From Candidatus Margulisiibacteriota bacterium (lineage in GTDB: Bacteria > Margulisbacteria > Termititenacia > Termititenacales > Termititenacaceae), in the NCBI GenBank assembly GCA_031264205.1, contig JAISEH010000070.1:1-6016 (forward strand): a stretch of 6,016 nt of DNA, in the 5' to 3' direction. Below, piece by piece: positions 5,303 through 6,016 of this stretch (position 1 is the first letter of the stretch; every line of letters begins with the position of its first letter). Under the pieces are notes generated by a model that made no database searches, was not told where the DNA came from, and saw only the letters and a list, made by a program, of their open reading frames with translations. Made by a program: the position numbers and the translations under genes.

Positions 5303-5899
5303 CTATTCGCATAAGACTAGATTATTTCGCAGTTGCTTACCGGCATACTTCACCAGCCACGGATTTTTTTCGATAAAAGGCAGCATAAAATCTTCATCAT
5401 CACGCAAACGTTCACTGGCATACTCAAGCAAAACCGGAAACACTTTGACAATCGGCAACATAAAATCTTTATCATCGTGTAAATGCTCGCCGACATACTT
5501 AAACAAATATGTATTTTCATCGACAATTGGCAACACAAAATATTTATCATTACGCAAATGTTCACCAGCATACTCAATAAAATGCGGATATTTTTCAACA
5601 ATAGGCAACATAAAATTCTTGTTATCACACAGTTCATTACTAGTATCTCTTATTAGATTAATTATTATTCGTCTGTCATTTAGCTGGTCACGGCTAATTC
5701 CTTCCAAAACAGCCGAAATAATATCTTCATCGTTCTGGAACTTTATATTAATGCGGTTAAAGAATCGTGGAGATAACTTTACTGCTGCGAGAGCAATTTC
5801 TTTGCTTTCGGGATATTCTTGTATCCCGAAAAAGGCATCCAGACCGTGAGGATTTTTTTCAATTCTTTCCAATACTTCAGCTATCTGTTTTGTTTGCAT
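5303..5899 (-). CDS. DUF4116-like repeat protein of unknown function
   Basis: This is a 198-residue protein with no signal peptide or membrane segment. Residues 92-191 are four consecutive 25-residue units, each following the pattern D-D-K-x-F-M-L-P-I-V, about five variable residues, then L-x-x-Y-A-G-E-x-L-R. This resembles the DUF4116 repeat of bacterial proteins, whose function is not known. Residues about 32-91 (SKEIALAAVKLSPRFF, NDEDIISAVLEGIS, NDRRIIINLIRD) look like older, degenerate units. Each unit probably forms a helical pair, so a solenoid-like binding surface is likely (inference). The start is well set by GGAGG six bases before the ATG. The C-terminus stops seven residues into a fifth unit (NNLVLCE) and may be frameshifted. 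The gene is far richer in A+T than the operon beside it, with different codon choice, which suggests foreign origin or relaxed selection. Confidence 0.8.
   Translation of the reverse strand: MQTKQIAEVLERIEKNPHGLDAFFGIQEYPESKEIALAAVKLSPRFFNRINIKFQNDEDIISAVLEGISRDQLNDRRIIINLIRDTSNELCDNKNFMLPIVEKYPHFIEYAGEHLRNDKYFVLPIVDENTYLFKYVGEHLHDDKDFMLPIVKVFPVLLEYASERLRDDEDFMLPFIEKNPWLVKYAGKQLRNNLVLCE
5327..5626 (-). repeat. Four in-frame 75-bp tandem repeats
   Basis: Four units of exactly 75 bp encode residues 92-116, 117-141, 142-166 and 167-191 of the DUF4116 protein. On the plus strand the shared start GGCAacataaaat recurs at 5379, 5454, 5529 and 5604. The units are similar but not identical at DNA level, so they arose by duplication and then diverged while keeping frame and motif. 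Confidence 0.85.
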
Positions 5900-5905
5900 A
5901 ATACG

Positions 5906-5910
5906 CCTCC
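5906..5910 (-). promoter_or_regulatory. Ribosome binding site of the DUF4116 gene
   Basis: GGAGG, a strong Shine-Dalgarno core, stands 6 bases before the ATG at 5899. The AT-rich stretch above it (5911-5944) has several weak -10-like sequences such as TAAAAT, but no promoter that I can single out. Confidence 0.8.
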
Positions 5911-5944
5911 AAAATTTTTTATTTTAAATTTAGATACTTATGAA

Positions 5945-5974
5945 TATAAAAAGGCGTTACCCATAGGCATCACC
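5945..5974 (-). terminator. Intrinsic terminator of a transcript entering from the right
   Basis: The minus strand reads GGTGATGCC-TATG-GGTAACGCC followed by TTTTTATA. The arms pair over 9 positions with one A-A mismatch and two G-U wobbles. On the plus strand those wobbles become C-A mismatches, so the structure favours minus-strand RNA, as does the U-run. It would end a gene beyond position 6016. An open frame from the window edge ending in TAA at 5957-5959 (last residues KRGDAYG) could be that gene's tail, but 19 codons are too few to call. Confidence 0.5.
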
Positions 5975-6016
5975 TCTTTTCAAATGAATAAAATATTTGT
6001 TTAAATTTTTTCTATT

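Noticed and set aside
5327..5626. CRISPR-like repeat array
   Set aside because: The spacing is regular, but the units are 75 bp, in frame, diverged along their whole length and coding. There are no conserved repeats with unique spacers.
5211..5849. Long plus-strand open frame of 212 codons opposite the DUF4116 gene
   Set aside because: It is antisense to the 75-bp repeats and inherits their periodicity (repeated SLRKCSPAY-like segments). It lacks a Shine-Dalgarno site, and its start overlaps the ftcD promoter. The minus frame has GGAGG and a recognisable repeat family.
5936..5968. Short leader peptide MPMGNAFLYS upstream of the DUF4116 gene
   Set aside because: An AGAGGTG precedes an ATG in this frame, but the peptide is only 8-10 codons, overlaps the hairpin and has no regulatory codon pattern. 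Chance is more likely.
5819..6004. Plus-strand 61-codon open frame at the right edge
   Set aside because: It overlaps the 5' end and ribosome binding site of the DUF4116 gene in antisense, with no Shine-Dalgarno site and no recognisable protein features.
5957..6016. Tail of an upstream minus-strand gene ending in KRGDAYG
   Set aside because: It is open for only 19 codons from the window edge in AT-rich DNA, with no recognisable family. It is compatible with the terminator but not callable.

Overview
The window comes from a bacterial genome. It has Shine-Dalgarno sites, sigma70-type -10 elements and tightly overlapping genes, and everything supportable lies on the minus strand, so it reads from right to left. 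The lineage cannot be fixed from sequence alone. The short HisG plus HisZ pair, a class II-like EPSP synthase and a DUF4116 repeat protein suggest an uncultured or host- or gut-associated bacterium, but that is inference only.

Right end (about 5950-6016): a hairpin followed by a U-run looks like the terminator of a minus-strand transcript entering from beyond the window. Next (5303-5899) is an AT-rich gene for a 198-residue DUF4116-type protein built from four 25-residue repeats with an exact 75-bp period. It ends abruptly, and another frame continues with protein-like sequence to a stop just before a second small terminator hairpin, which suggests a 3' frameshift.

Middle (450-5211): a compact five-gene operon in the order ftcD, hisZ, hisG, aroA, hisD. 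Adjacent genes overlap or abut: 8-bp overlap, 13-bp gap, ATGA overlap, and zero spacing (TAAATG). The promoter is an extended -10 (TGTTATAAT) placed so that transcription should start at the ftcD ATG, giving a leaderless mRNA. HisG (short form) and HisZ together form the first enzyme of histidine synthesis, and HisD is the last. AroA makes EPSP on the shikimate route to aromatic amino acids. FtcD is the formiminotransferase domain alone, with no histidine-degradation gene nearby, so a folate role (disposal of 5-formyl-THF) fits better than histidine catabolism.

Left end (1-359): the first 119 codons of an unrecognised protein, running off the window, with its own extended -10 (TGCTATAAT) and Shine-Dalgarno site in the 90-bp gap after hisD.

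The main points for a second look are the leaderless operon start, ftcD in a histidine/aromatic biosynthetic operon, a frame-correct A-AAA-AAA slip site at the hisG/aroA junction that would fuse the two proteins, and the apparent 3' frameshift of the DUF4116 gene. I see no RNA gene, CRISPR array, insertion sequence or clear novel defence system.
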